Positions 11,430-22,340 of a stretch of 64,000 nucleotides of DNA are shown here, piece after piece. Source of the DNA: Prochilodus magdalenae (taxonomy: Eukaryota; Chordata; Actinopteri; Characiformes; Prochilodontidae); NCBI GenBank assembly GCA_024036415.1, contig JAMWET010000038.1, forward strand, positions 12,501-76,500, given 5' to 3'. The number at the start of each line of letters is the position of its first letter. The stretch's first letter is position 1. Below the pieces are notes generated by a model, which searched no databases, had not been told where the DNA came from, and was given only the letters and a program-made list of their open reading frames with translations. The translations under genes were made by a program, and so were the position numbers.

Positions 11430-11935
11430 TTTCATAGCATCCGCACCCTCCGCATCATCTCTATAGCAACGCTGTCAGCTGCGCACATGAAGGAGTTTAG
11501 CGTTCCGTAGCCTACACATCCCACCTTCCTGTAAGCTAATTAATTTGCCGTCTTTTCCATTAAGAAAGGCTTTTTTAGCTGAAGTGTAGGCCCATGACAA
11601 CGTCTTCCTCTTAGACCTTCTTAGCTGCTCGTTGTTGGCAGCCCACACGGCTGGGCTGAACGCTCGCAGAAATAAGTAGTGGGAAAGTGTTTGATGGAGC
11701 TCTTTCACTGAGAATAAGAAAGAATGCATGATTAAACCCACTAAACGTGTTGTTTAAAGTCAGATTTAAAAGCCATTTGGGAGCAGTTACCATTACACCC
11801 AAAGGCTACACCAGCCTTCATTCGTTCGTGGCCATGCTGGCAGTTTTAGGCAGTGTATTCCTTCAGCCTCAAAGGACCCGAAGGCTTTATAAGCTAAATG
11901 CGGAATGTGTAATTAAGAAGGCCTTGTAAATGAAT
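11430..11935. other. Candidate conserved non-coding block 1
   Basis: A single-copy, non-repetitive stretch with balanced composition and motifs such as GCTAATTAAT (about 11535) and GCATGATTAAA (about 11727), typical of homeodomain-bound enhancers. No frame is convincingly coding. The candidate role is inferred only from texture; a cross-species alignment would decide it. Confidence 0.25.
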
Positions 11936-12329
11936 GGTAATCCTCCATGAACACGGACCAAGCCCTGGCAGAGGTTTGGTTCCAATCCAGGAAGGGAGTG
12001 ACCATGCGCCGGTTCAAGCTATCCAAGCTGATTTTGGCTTTTGGATTGGATTAGGTATTGGAGCTTGTCTATTTCATTGGGTGTTTTGGGGCTTTAATCC
12101 AATCCAGCAGCCTAAATCCGATCAGATAACTTTTGATAAACTGGCCCCCTGGGGAAGAAGGAGAACAGAAAACCCATCATAATGAAGGCAGAGACTTTAG
12201 AAATAACCCATTTCCCTACCCCCACCTCTCTCTCAGTGGTGCAGCTCTTAACAAAGGCAGCACAAGTAAAAACTACTTGGACGTGCTGTCATCTACACAA
12301 CCGTACTTTCATCTGGCCTGAAAACAGAC
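11936..12329. other. No gene recognised
   Basis: Intergenic sequence; several overlapping short frames of about 60 to 104 codons have no supporting similarity. Confidence 0.45.
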
Positions 12330-14560
12330 ACCAATACAGCCTAGGAAGATTCAAACTGAATCGGACCCAGAGATCCAAGTTTAGTCCCATGACACGTTTC
12401 CCCAGTCTTAACCTGACTGCTACTCAGCAAACGTTTGTTTGTAGACCTGCAAAATTCATTCGGAATGTGGTTGGAATCTGGAGAGATGACAAATAAAGTT
12501 TTGTCCATGCCCAAATTTTACATGTTGTTAAAACTGTAGGGGGAAAAACCTGTCCCAGTGCAACGGTAGCCTGACAAAACTCTGTCATAACCCAAGTGTA
12601 CCAAATGCTAGTTAAATCTGACAGTTCAAAAAATTTGTCTGAACCTGACTGTACCCTGAAACCATTATATGTACCAATGCCCAACCTTTATACGACAACA
12701 CTCCTTCCCTATCCAACTATAGCCCAGCATAATTCTGTCTAACCCCCCCCAAAATTCAATCAAATTATCAGCCAAATTCTCAAATTATCAGTCCATGACC
12801 CCAAAACATTCTACGGTAGCCTGACAATTTCAGGATCCTGACTGTCTATCCATACCTGATAAAAGTTGGTTTAAACACGGGTGCTGTGCAATTAAACTGT
12901 ATCCGAACCCAATTCTAGCCGACAGATGTGTCCAGAATCCCAACAAAACCTGGCTATTCCACAAAATTCTGCCTAAACTGGACTGTACCCAACAAAATTA
13001 ATTCCGACTGTATTCTAACAATATTCTGTCCAGGCTCAACAATAATCCAGACTAAATTCTCACCCCATCCAGTTATAGCATAGCAAATTTTGCCCAAACT
13101 CAACAAAATTATTCTGAACCTGGGTGTCATCTGACATTTTGTTTCAATTCAGTCTCAACCTTGCTGTAAACTGACAACATTTTGTTTAAATCGTACTGTA
13201 GCCTAACGAGTCCAAACTAAACCATTTTTGAAAACTTTGTCTCTTAACTTTTGATTTTTAAAATTTGGTCAGACTGACAGCATTCTCACTAAACCTGACT
13301 GTAACCTGACAAAATAGTGTGTTAACGTGGTTGGTGTAGGTGGTTGGTGCACCACTACCCACCATAAAGCCACCTCCACATGTGGGAGACTGGGGTTTGA
13401 ATCCTGGTCTGGGTGACTATGGTCTGGGTGCTACACCAATAAGAGTCGAGACTCCTAACACTACATTGACCTACCTGTAATATGATTAACTTTGTAAGTC
13501 GCTCTGGATAACAGCGTCAGCTAAATGCCATAAATGTAAACTTGACCTTAAAGTAACTAAATTCTGTTAAACCCCAACTAGACAAAATTGTGAACTTAAG
13601 AGAATTTTCTCTAAACCTGACAATATTCTGTCCAAGTCCAACAGTAATCTGATAATACTCATATTTATAATGGACAACAAATTGTAAAGCCAAATTCTGA
13701 CTGTCTAGCAAAATTAGATTCAAACCTGATGAAAGTTTGTCTTTACATGACTGTGGTCCAATGAAATTGTATTCAAACTCAATTGTAGCTCCTGTATCAA
13801 CTGTGTCCTGAAAATATTTTGTCCAAGCTCAATTCTATCCCAATCCAACTGTAGCACAGCCAATTCTGCCGGAACCCAACAATTCTGTCCAAATCCTACT
13901 GTAGCATGACAAGATTCTATCCTGAATGTATTTTTTTATGTCTACATTTAATTCTAACCTGATAAATTGGTGTCAGGTTTTGTAGACTGAAAGCGTTTTT
14001 AACTAAATCTGACTGTAACTAACTGACAACATACTGTGTTAACTTTAACTGTCAAAATTCTTTCTAAGCCCAAACAAAAATTCAGACATAGCCCAAGTAT
14101 AACTTTCTACTGTGTGTATAACTGACAATACTCTGTCCAAGCCCAACCACCAACCATGATCTGACAAAATGATGTCCTCATCCAACAGCAGCCTAAAAAA
14201 CATTATACATAAACCCACATTTCATCCAAATCCAACAACATGACTAAATCCCAACTTCCAACCTGATCTTGACCGTCTGTCAGTCCAAACCTGATAAAAC
14301 TGTATCCAAACCCAACTGTAGCAGGAAACCCCATCAAAACCTGGCTGTTCCACAAAATTCCGCTTAAACTGAACTGTATTCTAACAACGTTCCATCCAAG
14401 ATCAACGGCAATCCGACAAAATTCTCACCCCATCCAAGTGTAACATAGCAAATTCTGCCCGGACCCAACAAAACTCATTCGGAACCATCCAACAAGCTTC
14501 TGTCTAAACCCAATCAAATTATTTGTAAACCCAACTGTGTATGTTTATAGTTCTTATATA
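12330..14560. repeat. Decayed tandem repeat (CTGACAAAATTCTGTCC type)
   Basis: Over 2.2 kb the motifs CTGACAAAATTCTGTC, CCAACTGTAGC and AAACCTGACTGTA recur every few tens of bases in the same orientation, with heavy divergence. Examples start near 12540, 12900, 13025, 13290, 13900 and 14340. This is best read as an old minisatellite that has drifted. It is interrupted at 13325-13545 by a SINE-2 copy, so the array predates that insertion. Confidence 0.65.
13325..13545 (+). mobile_element. tRNA-derived SINE-2 with L2-type tail, copy 2
   Basis: The B-box-like motif GGTTTGAATCC lies at about 13394, followed by TGGTCTGGGTGACTATGG and GACTCCTAACACTACATT. The tail GTAAGTCGCTCTGGATAA (from 13494) continues to GCTAAATGCCATAAATGTAA, the L2-type LINE 3' end. 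It is inserted in the decayed tandem repeat that flanks it on both sides. Confidence 0.75.
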
Positions 14561-15168
14561 TAAGTATGTATAATAATAGTAATATTCATACTGTTATGGT
14601 TCAGATTCAATTGTATAATTATTGGTCTGGTGTATTTCTATGTAACTGTGCGAGAATGTGAATCCTCCTATGAAACAGTGTTGGTTAGTTTCCCTCAAGC
14701 ACTGTATTCAATAATGAGTCTGCTTGAGCACTGCTGGAGAGAGAGGATGACGCAGACAGACATGAGGCTGGGTCTTCTACATCCAGATAGCCCATCCAGT
14801 AAACGACTCCCATGTCTGGTACCAGCATCAAATGTCCCTGCGGTTTTACTTCCACAACTCAGCACAACTCAACACAACAAAACACAGAGTAGGGTGAGCG
14901 GGTTCCAGTTGCATTAACACACTTGCAAAGTGAGCTGGTTACACCAAGTCATTTTTATGCAGCTGTGTTAAGTAGCTTTTAAGACTTGATTGAGTAAAGC
15001 ATGCTTAACAAATTGCAGTACGTCACACTAAACTAGTGGACTGATTATTTTCATGTACTATCCAAATATGAAAAGTTGGATTTAAATAAAAATGTCATGC
15101 CAATGCCAAGTGGTACTTTGTGTTTGTGTTAAGTCGCTTTTTAAGATAAATATATATATACACATCTG

Positions 15169-15170
<2 letters not shown>
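14561..15170. other. No gene recognised
   Basis: AT-rich intergenic DNA. The frame at 14630-14917 (95 codons) has no recognisable similarity. Confidence 0.45.
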
Positions 15171-15242
<72 letters not shown>

Positions 15243-15290
15243 CATCCATCCATCCATCCATCCATCCATCTTTCCATCTATCTATCTACA
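15168..15290. repeat. Microsatellite (TCTA)n followed by (TCCA)n
   Basis: A pure TCTA tetranucleotide run switches to TCCA at about 15241, then back to a few TCTA units. The switch reflects a point mutation that spread by slippage. Confidence 0.97.
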
Positions 15291-15308
15291 CACATATATA
15301 TTGTTGAC

Positions 15309-15469
15309 AATGGAACCAGACGTCTTTCCAAACAGTACTGAGACATTTCTGTTGGTCCATGCATCATAAGATTCTCTCTTAATGCAAAGAGCAGGTGATC
15401 TATTCAAATAATGCATAAAAGTAAAAATGGACAAAAGGTGGAGATACATGTTTTTACTGGACAGCGATG

Positions 15470-15500
<31 letters not shown>

Positions 15501-15504
15501 TATA
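15309..15504. repeat. Dispersed repeat R (copy 1) plus (TATG)n
   Basis: The segment from AATGGAACCAGACGTCTT through GCATAAAAGTAAAAATGGAC resembles 42310-42440. Part of it (15378-15500) is directly repeated at 16047-16158, on the other side of the mariner insertion. It ends in a (TATG)n tract at 15473-15500. Confidence 0.6.
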
Positions 15505-16037
15505 CAGGGGTTGGACAATGAAACTGAAACACCTGGTTTGAGACCACAATCATTTATTAGTATGGTGTAGGGTCTCCTTTTGCGGCCAATACAGCGTCAG
15601 TTGGTCTTGGGAATGACATATACTGCGTCCTGCACAGTGGTCAGAGGGACTTTAAGCCATTCTTCTTGCAGGATAGTGGCCAGGTCACTACGTGATGCTG
15701 GTGGAGGTTCGTCCTTCTTGGTGGTATGCTGACATTACCCTGGATACCGTGGCTCTTGATACATCACAAAGACTTGCTGTCTTGGTCACAGATGCGCCAG
15801 CAAGACGTGCACCAACAATCTGTCCTCTTTTGAACTCTGGTATGTCGCCCATAATGCTGTGTGCATTGCAATATTTTGAGCAGAACTGTGCTCTTACCTG
15901 CTAACTGAACCTTCACACTCTGCTCTTACTGGTGCAATGTGCAGTTAATGAAGATTGGCCACCAGGCTGGTCCAATTTAGCCATGAGACCTCCCACACTA
16001 AAATGACAGGTGTTTCAGTTTCATTGTCCAACCCCTG
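15505..16037 (-). mobile_element. Tc1/mariner element, family E, 31-bp identical ends
   Basis: The 533-bp element starts CAGGGGTTGGACAATGAAAC and its right end is the exact reverse complement for 31 bp. TA flanks it at 15503-15504 and 16038-16039. The minus strand carries an N-terminal transposase remnant that includes GDIPEFKRGQIVGARLAGAS and, just after, SRATVSRVMSAYHQEG, a helix-turn-helix typical of Tc1-like enzymes (about 15690-15855). The catalytic DDE part is deleted, so the copy depends on an enzyme made elsewhere. The identical ends suggest recent mobility compared with other copies here. Confidence 0.9.
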
Positions 16038-16039
16038 TA

Positions 16040-16165
16040 TATATCACTTAATGCAAAGAGCAGGTGATCTATTCAAATGATGCATAAAAGTAAAAATGGA
16101 CAAAGGTGGAGATACATGTTTTTATTGGACAGCAGCGATATGTATGTATGTATGTATATATAGCA
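16040..16165. repeat. Dispersed repeat R (copy 2, direct duplicate)
   Basis: 16047-16158 repeats 15378-15500 in the same orientation with few changes, including the terminal (TATG)n. Together the two copies bracket the family E element. Confidence 0.75.
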
Positions 16166-16429
16166 CTTGAATGACACAACCACAACACAAACCAATAACA
16201 CAATGATGTGCTTGAAATGTGCTTGCTGATATTACAGTACCTTTCCAGTACATTACACATACACTAAATTTTTCCCTGGGTTATGCACGATGGGCCGATG
16301 CACACATTCAACACTGTACATCTGTAACAAAGCGTAACCGCCTCAGCCGTCATCGTACAGCATTTACTACAGCAGCAGTTTTGTGAAACAGTAACACTCA
16401 TGAAATTTGATCGAAGTTCGATAGCAATG
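16166..16429. other. No gene recognised
   Basis: Non-repetitive sequence without a supported gene. Confidence 0.45.
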
Positions 16430-17160
16430 TTGCTCCGAGTCTAGGATGACCTCTGAGCCACTTGGGATATCAGCGTCTGTGCCCAGGCCCTGACGCCCTA
16501 TGACGCCTCGGATCCATATCCATTTTTTAGCTGCTAATGGCTCCTTACGTGTAATAAACCGGGCCGTGATCCCCTCTAAATAGCGCTGGTTTATCCGCTA
16601 TGAGAAAGAACAGATTAATCCTCAGTAATTGGCTGTAAAACGAGCTGAAATTGGTTAAAGCCTCCGAGAGAGGAGAGATAGAGAGAAGGAGTGTAATATT
16701 TATCACAGGGGACTATTAGCTTCGACACGAGAGCTGTTTAGCGTAATTAAACAATCTCTCTCCTCCTTTCTGCTCATCTTTTTCCGCTTTCCCTTTTGTC
16801 CTTCACTTGGCACCTCTCACTTTTTTTTCTTGGCGCTGTCTTCGTTCCTCTTTATCCCTCCTTCTTTTCCTGAGGTCGGCCTCTTTTTCTTTCTCTCTCC
16901 CCCATCCTTCTAAGCACTTCAGACTTGACGGAGTTATTTTCACTCATTCATTGATTTCCGTTCTTCATCTGCTCCAAATTATATGACGTTCCCTCCATTC
17001 ACAAAGCATTTCTCTGCTGGCAGCCTGCTTTCAATCACTGTCTATTCACAAACCTTTGCCTGCAGCAGTTAGTGTTGTATTTTACCTTTTTGATAGATTA
17101 CAACGCGAGTGTTTAAATCCATCAAAAAGGCCTTGGAGGAAAAAATAAAACACGTTTGAA
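16430..17160. other. Candidate conserved non-coding block 2
   Basis: Two non-repetitive parts (about 16430-16760 and 16920-17150) flank a pyrimidine-rich spacer. Motifs include CAGATTAATCCTCAG (a TAATCC homeodomain-type site) at about 16611, CAGTAATTGG at about 16625 and GCGTAATTAAAC at about 16741. No frame is coding. The enhancer-like nature is inferred from motif texture only. Confidence 0.25.
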
Positions 17161-17517
17161 TAAAGCTCACAGGCTTGTTTCAACTAATCGAGTGGTGGGA
17201 CAGCATAGTACCCTCCCCTTCCCTCCTGTGGCGGCACCGGAGAGCCCGTGCCATAGAGCACTAATACAATACAAGCTAATGATAATACACGGGTTTAAAA
17301 ATATACCTTCAGCAAGGACGAGCGTTGTTGCCATGACACCTGGAGACGAGGAATTTCGTAGACCAAAAAGTTAACGACTCGGCTATGCAGATTAAGGACG
17401 ACTCAAAATGCCAATTACGGAAAACCCATTCCTAGTTTCGTTATTTTAAGGGTTGAAACGACTGCACCTGTACCATTTCATCCTTCATCCATTCTATCCA
17501 TCTAACGATTACTGAAG
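17161..17517. other. No gene recognised
   Basis: Non-coding stretch; the 72-codon frame at 17156-17374 has no recognisable similarity. Confidence 0.45.
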
Positions 17518-17545
17518 TGGCCCCCGACTCTGGTCCTGGAGTACC
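17518..17545. mobile_element. hAT-like repeat end fragment
   Basis: ACTCTGGTCCTGGAGTACC matches the CTGGTCCTGGAG end motif of the short hAT-like repeats at 3700-3926 and 27376-27540. Only one end remains. Confidence 0.4.
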
Positions 17546-17795
17546 TTTGCTCACTGGTATGCAGCCTGGGTTGCTCAGTTGAGAAGACATTAGGCCAGGG
17601 TTCAAATTCTGGCCCAGTTGCTTCTTAGTAGGTTAGACCATTGGCTCAATCCCAGGACACCTAACCCCCAACTGCTCACTGGGTACCATGGATAGGGAGA
17701 CACACCCTTTTGGGCAGACTGTGCCAACTGCCCCCTAGTGTGTGTATATGTAGGGGTTTCACTACATGGAAAATGCAAAAGTCAAGTTCCTCATA
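17546..17795 (+). mobile_element. tRNA-derived SINE-1, plus strand
   Basis: A B-box-like GGTTCAAATTCTGG lies at about 17599, followed by CACCTAACCCCCAACTGCTC, GTACCATGGATAGGG, then a CTAGTGTGTGTATATGTA block and a GTTTCACTACATGG tail. This is the same family as the minus-strand copy at 5171-5356. It is a non-coding retroposon whose head derives from a tRNA. Confidence 0.65.
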
Positions 17796-18096
17796 GTTGG
17801 TCAATGACTGGTTCATTCATTCATAAGGGAGGAGTCCATGATCCATATACTTCTCCACATACAACATCCACATATTTTAAGGTACGGTGGCTGAGAAGTG
17901 CAAAACAAGTAACATGTCAGAAAACAAAATGACAAATATTTAAAAAATTAATAAGCTGTTGGCATCTTCTGAATAAGCTGACCCCCAATGCAACGCATTG
18001 CTAGCTGCTCTATTTGTTGATCCATACTGGGCCACCAACAAACTAAGCTCCTGGCTAATACCTTCATCGATATAATGATGAGGTAGCTGAGACACA
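17796..18096. other. No gene recognised
   Basis: Short intergenic stretch without supported features. Confidence 0.4.
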
Positions 18097-18201
18097 GGGA
18101 CACAGTGTTGTCATACCCTTCAAGCTGAGAACCAAGATCCTGCACCCTGGTCCTCTAAGATCTTGGTTCTCAGCTTGAAGGCTATGACAACCCTGTGTCC
18201 C
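18097..18201. repeat. Imperfect palindrome, 43-bp arms, 19-bp loop
   Basis: 18097-18139 is the inverted copy of 18159-18201 with two mismatches; the loop is 18140-18158. The arms contain CTTCAAGCTGAGAACCAAGA and its reverse complement. The right arm overlaps the end of the gag relic, so the left arm looks like an inverted duplication of retrotransposon sequence. Confidence 0.9.
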
Positions 18202-18620
18202 CACCTAATGCATCATCTGGGTGTTCCACCTTAACCTCAAGGTCTTCCAGAACCTCAGTTCTCTTCTCCACCTTGGTCTCAGCTTCCTCATCTTCCATGT
18301 TCACCTTCACGATTTCCTTAGCAGGGGCTTCCACTGAAACGGCGACCTCCACCGCTCTCTTGAAGGTGAGCTTATCCTCAGTTAAGAGCCTTTTCTGGAT
18401 GCCTTCCTTCAAAAGTCCACCAACTAAGTGATCCCTCAGTCCCTCACCATATTCACAATGTGCGGACAGTTTCCATGTTTGCTGAAATTGACACTTTCTT
18501 TTTGCCGGCTATTTTATTTACCTGGAAATACTGTTCAGTCCTCTCAATATACATCATCCAATTGTCTGTTGAGCTATCAGAAGAATCGAGTTTTCCACGA
18601 TAGCCTTCCATTTGCTATTG
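18182..18620 (-). pseudogene. Ty3/gypsy-like retrotransposon gag relic
   Basis: On the minus strand, two pieces resemble the gag of fish gypsy-type retrotransposons. An upstream piece (about 18590-18460) includes DNWMMYIERTEQYFQVNKIA. A downstream open frame (18412-18182, 76 codons) includes KEGIQKRLLTEDKLTFKRAV followed by acidic residues. In the intact family this forms the capsid region of the particle. Stops and a frame break separate the pieces; no zinc knuckle, protease or polymerase follows, and no LTR is apparent. It is a fragment, not a gene. Confidence 0.7.
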
Positions 18621-18949
18621 TATGCCTGCCACCACACTTCTGCAATTTACTTTTCGTGGTCAGAAGCGCTTCTTTTTCTCCACATGCACTGCAGGTTCTT
18701 TGGAAAACGTCTACAATGTCTTGCACTCAAACACAAGAATATAAAAGTGACCAACAATGTAGGCAGGGAAGTTCAGCTCTTTACTTTTGTTGCCTGAGTC
18801 TGAATATAAAGTCTGAACATATAAGAATATGCTATATAACCTCTCCATATTATCTGATAAGAGCACCCTTCCAGATACAACTCTGACCATTTCAATGCAT
18901 TTGATGCCTTTGAATTTGAAATTCATTACTAGTGCCCCCTGAACCTCAC
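18621..18949. other. Unassigned, possibly retrotransposon-derived
   Basis: The stretch lies between the gag and RT relics. The plus-strand 152-codon frame (18428-18886) is antisense to the gag relic for its first part and has no similarity of its own. Confidence 0.35.
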
Positions 18950-19138
18950 CTAAGATAAACATGAGGATATCTGAGTGTCAGAAGGTGGGAAGGAAAGTAT
19001 TAGTTTGGGGGTCACCAAGCCGTAAGAGAATAGTGCATCGCTTAGAGAGCGAGTGCAAATTAAAAAAAGAAGAGGTCCCAGCACTGAGCCTTGTGGGACA
19101 CCAAGTCTGTATGGCATAATTATATACACTGTCCACAT
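18950..19138 (-). pseudogene. Non-LTR (LINE) reverse transcriptase fragment
   Basis: The minus-strand translation contains GVPQGSVLGPLLFLICTRSL, the conserved block of LINE reverse transcriptases, followed by LILSFPPSDTQISSCLS. In intact L2/Rex1-type enzymes the catalytic YADD lies between these blocks; here that part is replaced by unrelated residues, so activity is lost. Only about 60 codons remain. Confidence 0.8.
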
Positions 19139-19407
19139 TACCTGTTAAGAGCATCCTTCCAGACCTTCCAGGGTCATCAGTACCAATGATAGGAGAATGC
19201 TAAGTCATAATTAAAACAAAGATATATATATATATATATATATATATAACAATTTGACTTTTTTACCATAGTTTTCAATAACACACACTCATTTTTGCTT
19301 TCCAGGACCCACAGGACTACAGCTCCTGTACATTTAAATCCTTCTATATTTGCATGTTTAACCATTTTACACACATATAATGATATGATTATCATTGGAT
19401 TATCGTT
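19139..19407. repeat. Non-coding with a (TA)n run
   Basis: A pure (TA)n lies at about 19221-19248. The rest carries no recognisable feature. Confidence 0.7.
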
Positions 19408-19807
19408 TCCACAAGGTTTAGGAATGTGTTTATGGGAATTTCAGACCATTCTTCCAGAAGCTCATTTGTGAAGTCAGGCACTGAGGTTGGACCAGAAGGC
19501 CTGGCTCGCAGTCTCCATTCTAATTCTTCCCAAAAGTGTTCTATCAGGTTGAGGTCAGGCAGTCAATCGTGGAATATTTAGTAGCGAGGAAATTCCATGA
19601 CTGGAATTGTTGCACAGGTGGCATCTTATCACAGCACCACCCTGGACTTACTGAGCTCCTGAGAGCGACCCATTCCTTCACTAATGTCTGTAGGAGCAGT
19701 CTGCATGTCTAGGTGCTTGGTTTCATACACCTGTGGCCATGGAAGTGATTGGAACACCTGGATTCAGTGATTTGGATGGGGGAGTGAATACATTTGGCAG
19801 TATAGTG
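19408..19807 (-). mobile_element. Tc1/mariner relic, family B copy 1
   Basis: The sequence from CCACAAGGTTTAGGAATGTG through GCCTGGCTCGCAGTCTCCAT matches 30885-30985. The right end reads GAATACATTTGGCAGTATAG TG, the terminal repeat type of a widespread teleost Tc1-like family (CACTATATTGCCAAAAGT, from memory). The left end and most of the transposase region are missing. The coding strand would be minus. Confidence 0.75.
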
Positions 19808-20351
19808 CTCTATAAAGGTAAAGGGGTTCAGACACAGTGGTGAATGGACAGACTCTCTGACTGTAAAGGAACTAATCAGCTGAACCTACATTCACAACTG
19901 TGTGGGCAGCTCTCAATAGTCTGATAGACTCAACGATGTAGAAACCAACAACACAAACGACTGAGTGTGCAGCTGGGTTCCTCTGTAACACTGTGGGGGG
20001 AGATAGAAGGTGGGAGGGAAGACATATGTTGGCATTAATTATGGATAAGAGGAATTATTACAATAGACTGCATTAATAATATGCAAAATAGCATCTTATG
20101 AGTAATCTCATACACCTCCACTGCATCTACACCGTCTATATTCGAACACCACGTGTCCCTGCACTGACTAGCAGAACGTATACGAGTACTAGTTAGGGAC
20201 AAAGAGAGTAACTGTATTGCGACAGACAGGATGCTTGCCAAAGCCAAAAGAGTCGTAAGTAATCTGTATTGGAGGACACAGTGATATTCGGGAGGCGTCA
20301 ACAGCAAAACAAGAGAGTGAAAATGAGAGTAACCACAAGGGGAGGAGAGGC

Positions 20352-20386
<35 letters not shown>

Positions 20387-20799
20387 TGAGAGACAGGCCA
20401 GGGTCGAAAACCAGAGAGTCAAATAGCCAGCGAACAGAACCAGAGGGAGAACAAACGAGGAGTCGACAGAGCAGGCAGGAAGGTAAAAGAACAGAGAGAG
20501 CAACAAGGAAGGCGAACGAAACAGCAGGGGGAATCCGGAAGCGAGAGTCGAGCAAACCAAGGGAGGTACAGGGGGGACGGTAGTAGCAGAGATCAAGAGA
20601 CGCGCTCAGTATGCAAACTGGGTTTGGCAATACTTCACCAGGTGGAGGTGGGTGAGAGGGCTTCATATAGCGGCTGGAAAATGAGGTGCAGGTGGCAAAT
20701 CAGTGCTCTGCTGATCTATAGCGCTGAAGTGAAATATGAGTGGGTGTTTGGGGAATTGTGGGAGTGAAGTCAACCAGGAGGGCATTCTGGGAGATGGAG
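19808..20799. other. No gene recognised; (GA)n microsatellite and purine-rich tract
   Basis: A (GA)n run lies at 20353-20384 inside a purine-rich stretch (about 20300-20580). That bias makes long frames on both strands (104, 122 and 135 codons), composed of simple R/E/S-rich or L/S-rich peptides. None is credible. The part near 20620-20800 may belong to an unidentified dispersed repeat. Confidence 0.5.
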
Positions 20800-21886
20800 T
20801 CTTTATGTCACAGCTTTGTCACTGATTCCTGGACATTGGTCTCCAGAATCTGCTGATATTGATTGGAATCCATGCGTCCCTCAACTTTAACAAGATTCCC
20901 AGTCTCCCTCATAATGTGTATGTGGCCACACCAGCCCACCCACAGCATGATGTGAAACCACCACCAAATTTTACTGTAGGTAGCAGGTGTTTTTCTTGGA
21001 GTGCCTGTGTTTCTTTTCCTCCATGCATAACGGCCCTTGTTATGGCCCAAATAACACAGCACCTTATTCCAAAAATGAAGCTGGCTTGTTCCAAATGTGC
21101 TTTAGCATACCTCAAGCGGCTGTTTGTGTGATGTGGGCGGAGAAAAGGCTTCTCTCTCTGCATCACTCTCCTATACAGCATCTCGTTTGTGTGAAAGTGT
21201 CGCCGAAATAGTTGACACGATGCACAGCGACTCCATCAGCAGCAAGATCATGTTGTAGGTCTTTGGTGCTGGTCTGTGGGTTGACTCTGACTGTTCTCAA
21301 CATCCTTCGCTTCTTGTTTTATTCCAGATTTTTCTTGGTCTGCCACTTCGAGCCTTGACTTGAACTGTGCCTGTGGTCTTCCATTTTCTCACAATGTTTC
21401 TCACAGTGGAGACTGAAAGCTGAAATCTCTGAGACAGCTTTCTGTATCCTTCCCCTAAACCATGAACAATCTTTGTTTTCAGGTCATTTGAAAATCGTTT
21501 TCAGACTCCCATGCTGCAACTCTTCAGAAAAGATGCAAAGAGGAAAACTTACAATTGCCCCCCTTAAATACCCTTTCTCATAATTGAAGTCACCTGTGTA
21601 TGGAGGTCAAGGGTCACTGAACTTACCAAACCAAATTTGAGTTCCAATAATTGGTTCTAAAGGCTTTGAAATCAATAAAATGACAACAGTGCCCAAATTT
21701 ATGCACCTGCCTACTTTTGTTTAGACAATTATTGCACACTTTCTGTAAATCATATAAACTTCATTTCACTTCTCAAATATCACTGTGTTTGTCCCCTATA
21801 TGATATTTTTAACAGAATTTTTTATCCAACAATCAATGATTTATAAAGGTAAATCAAGAAAATTATATACACCCCACTGTATATAA
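20800..21886 (-). mobile_element. Tc1-like transposon relic, family G
   Basis: Reading the minus strand from right to left, the order is: terminal region ending at CACCCCACTG (21877-21886) followed by TA; a start region near 21510 with an N-terminal helix-turn-helix remnant including KLSQRFQLSVSTVRNIVRKW (about 21400-21460); a middle part near 21230; and a C-terminal part with VEGRMDSNQYQQILETNVQE (about 20815-20885), typical of DD34E Tc1 transposases. Several frameshifts and stops break it. The left terminal repeat is not found, so the element is truncated past the catalytic domain. Confidence 0.85.
20808..21510 (-). pseudogene. Tc1-like transposase pseudogene (family G)
   Basis: The decayed coding part of family G. 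It would cut and join transposon ends in the nucleus; here the frame is broken at several points, with stops in both the DNA-binding and catalytic regions. The longest continuous pieces are 84 and 90 codons (20808-21062 and 20909-21181, different frames). Confidence 0.75.
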
Positions 21887-22340
21887 GAAGATGGAAACCT
21901 GGTTAGGTGTATGTAGGATAGTGAGTCCGCTTGTGTGTATGGATGTATATGCACTTGTGTATACACGTATGGTTGTGTGTGCGTGTATGCATGTATGTAT
22001 GTAGGATCATACGGAAAGCATGAACAGGTGTGTATGTGTCTTATCCACCATTGCCTGTTAATGTGTGTTAATGGCAAAAAGGAAAAGAAAGGTCAAAGGT
22101 CAAAAAAAAAAAACAACAACAACTCTTAAATAGACTACCAGTCCGTAATCAGGTGAGGTCAATCTGGGATTGGTTTTCCACAAGAAGCTGCACTGCTGTT
22201 CTCAGAACAATGGACTGACCCCCCCAGAGTGCATGCTAACTGATGTGAACTGTAGCGCTGAGGCTTCAGTGAAGGTTTTGAAGGCTGCATGATCAGTAAG
22301 TGAAGGTGTCAATAAGGGCGTTGGGAGATGGCAGTGCTGC
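21887..22340. other. No gene; GT/ATGT-rich patch
   Basis: Short ATGT/GTGT runs occur at 21930-22005 and a poly(A) tract at 22103-22113. Nothing else is recognisable. Confidence 0.5.

Noticed and set aside
17599..17612. tRNA gene
   Set aside because: Only a B-box-like motif is present; the rest matches a SINE body.
18428..18886. 152-codon plus frame
   Set aside because: It is partly antisense to a gag relic that explains the sequence better.
20189..20666. Leu/Ser-rich minus frames of 122-135 codons
   Set aside because: Antisense translation of a purine-rich tract with (GA)n; two frames are open at once.
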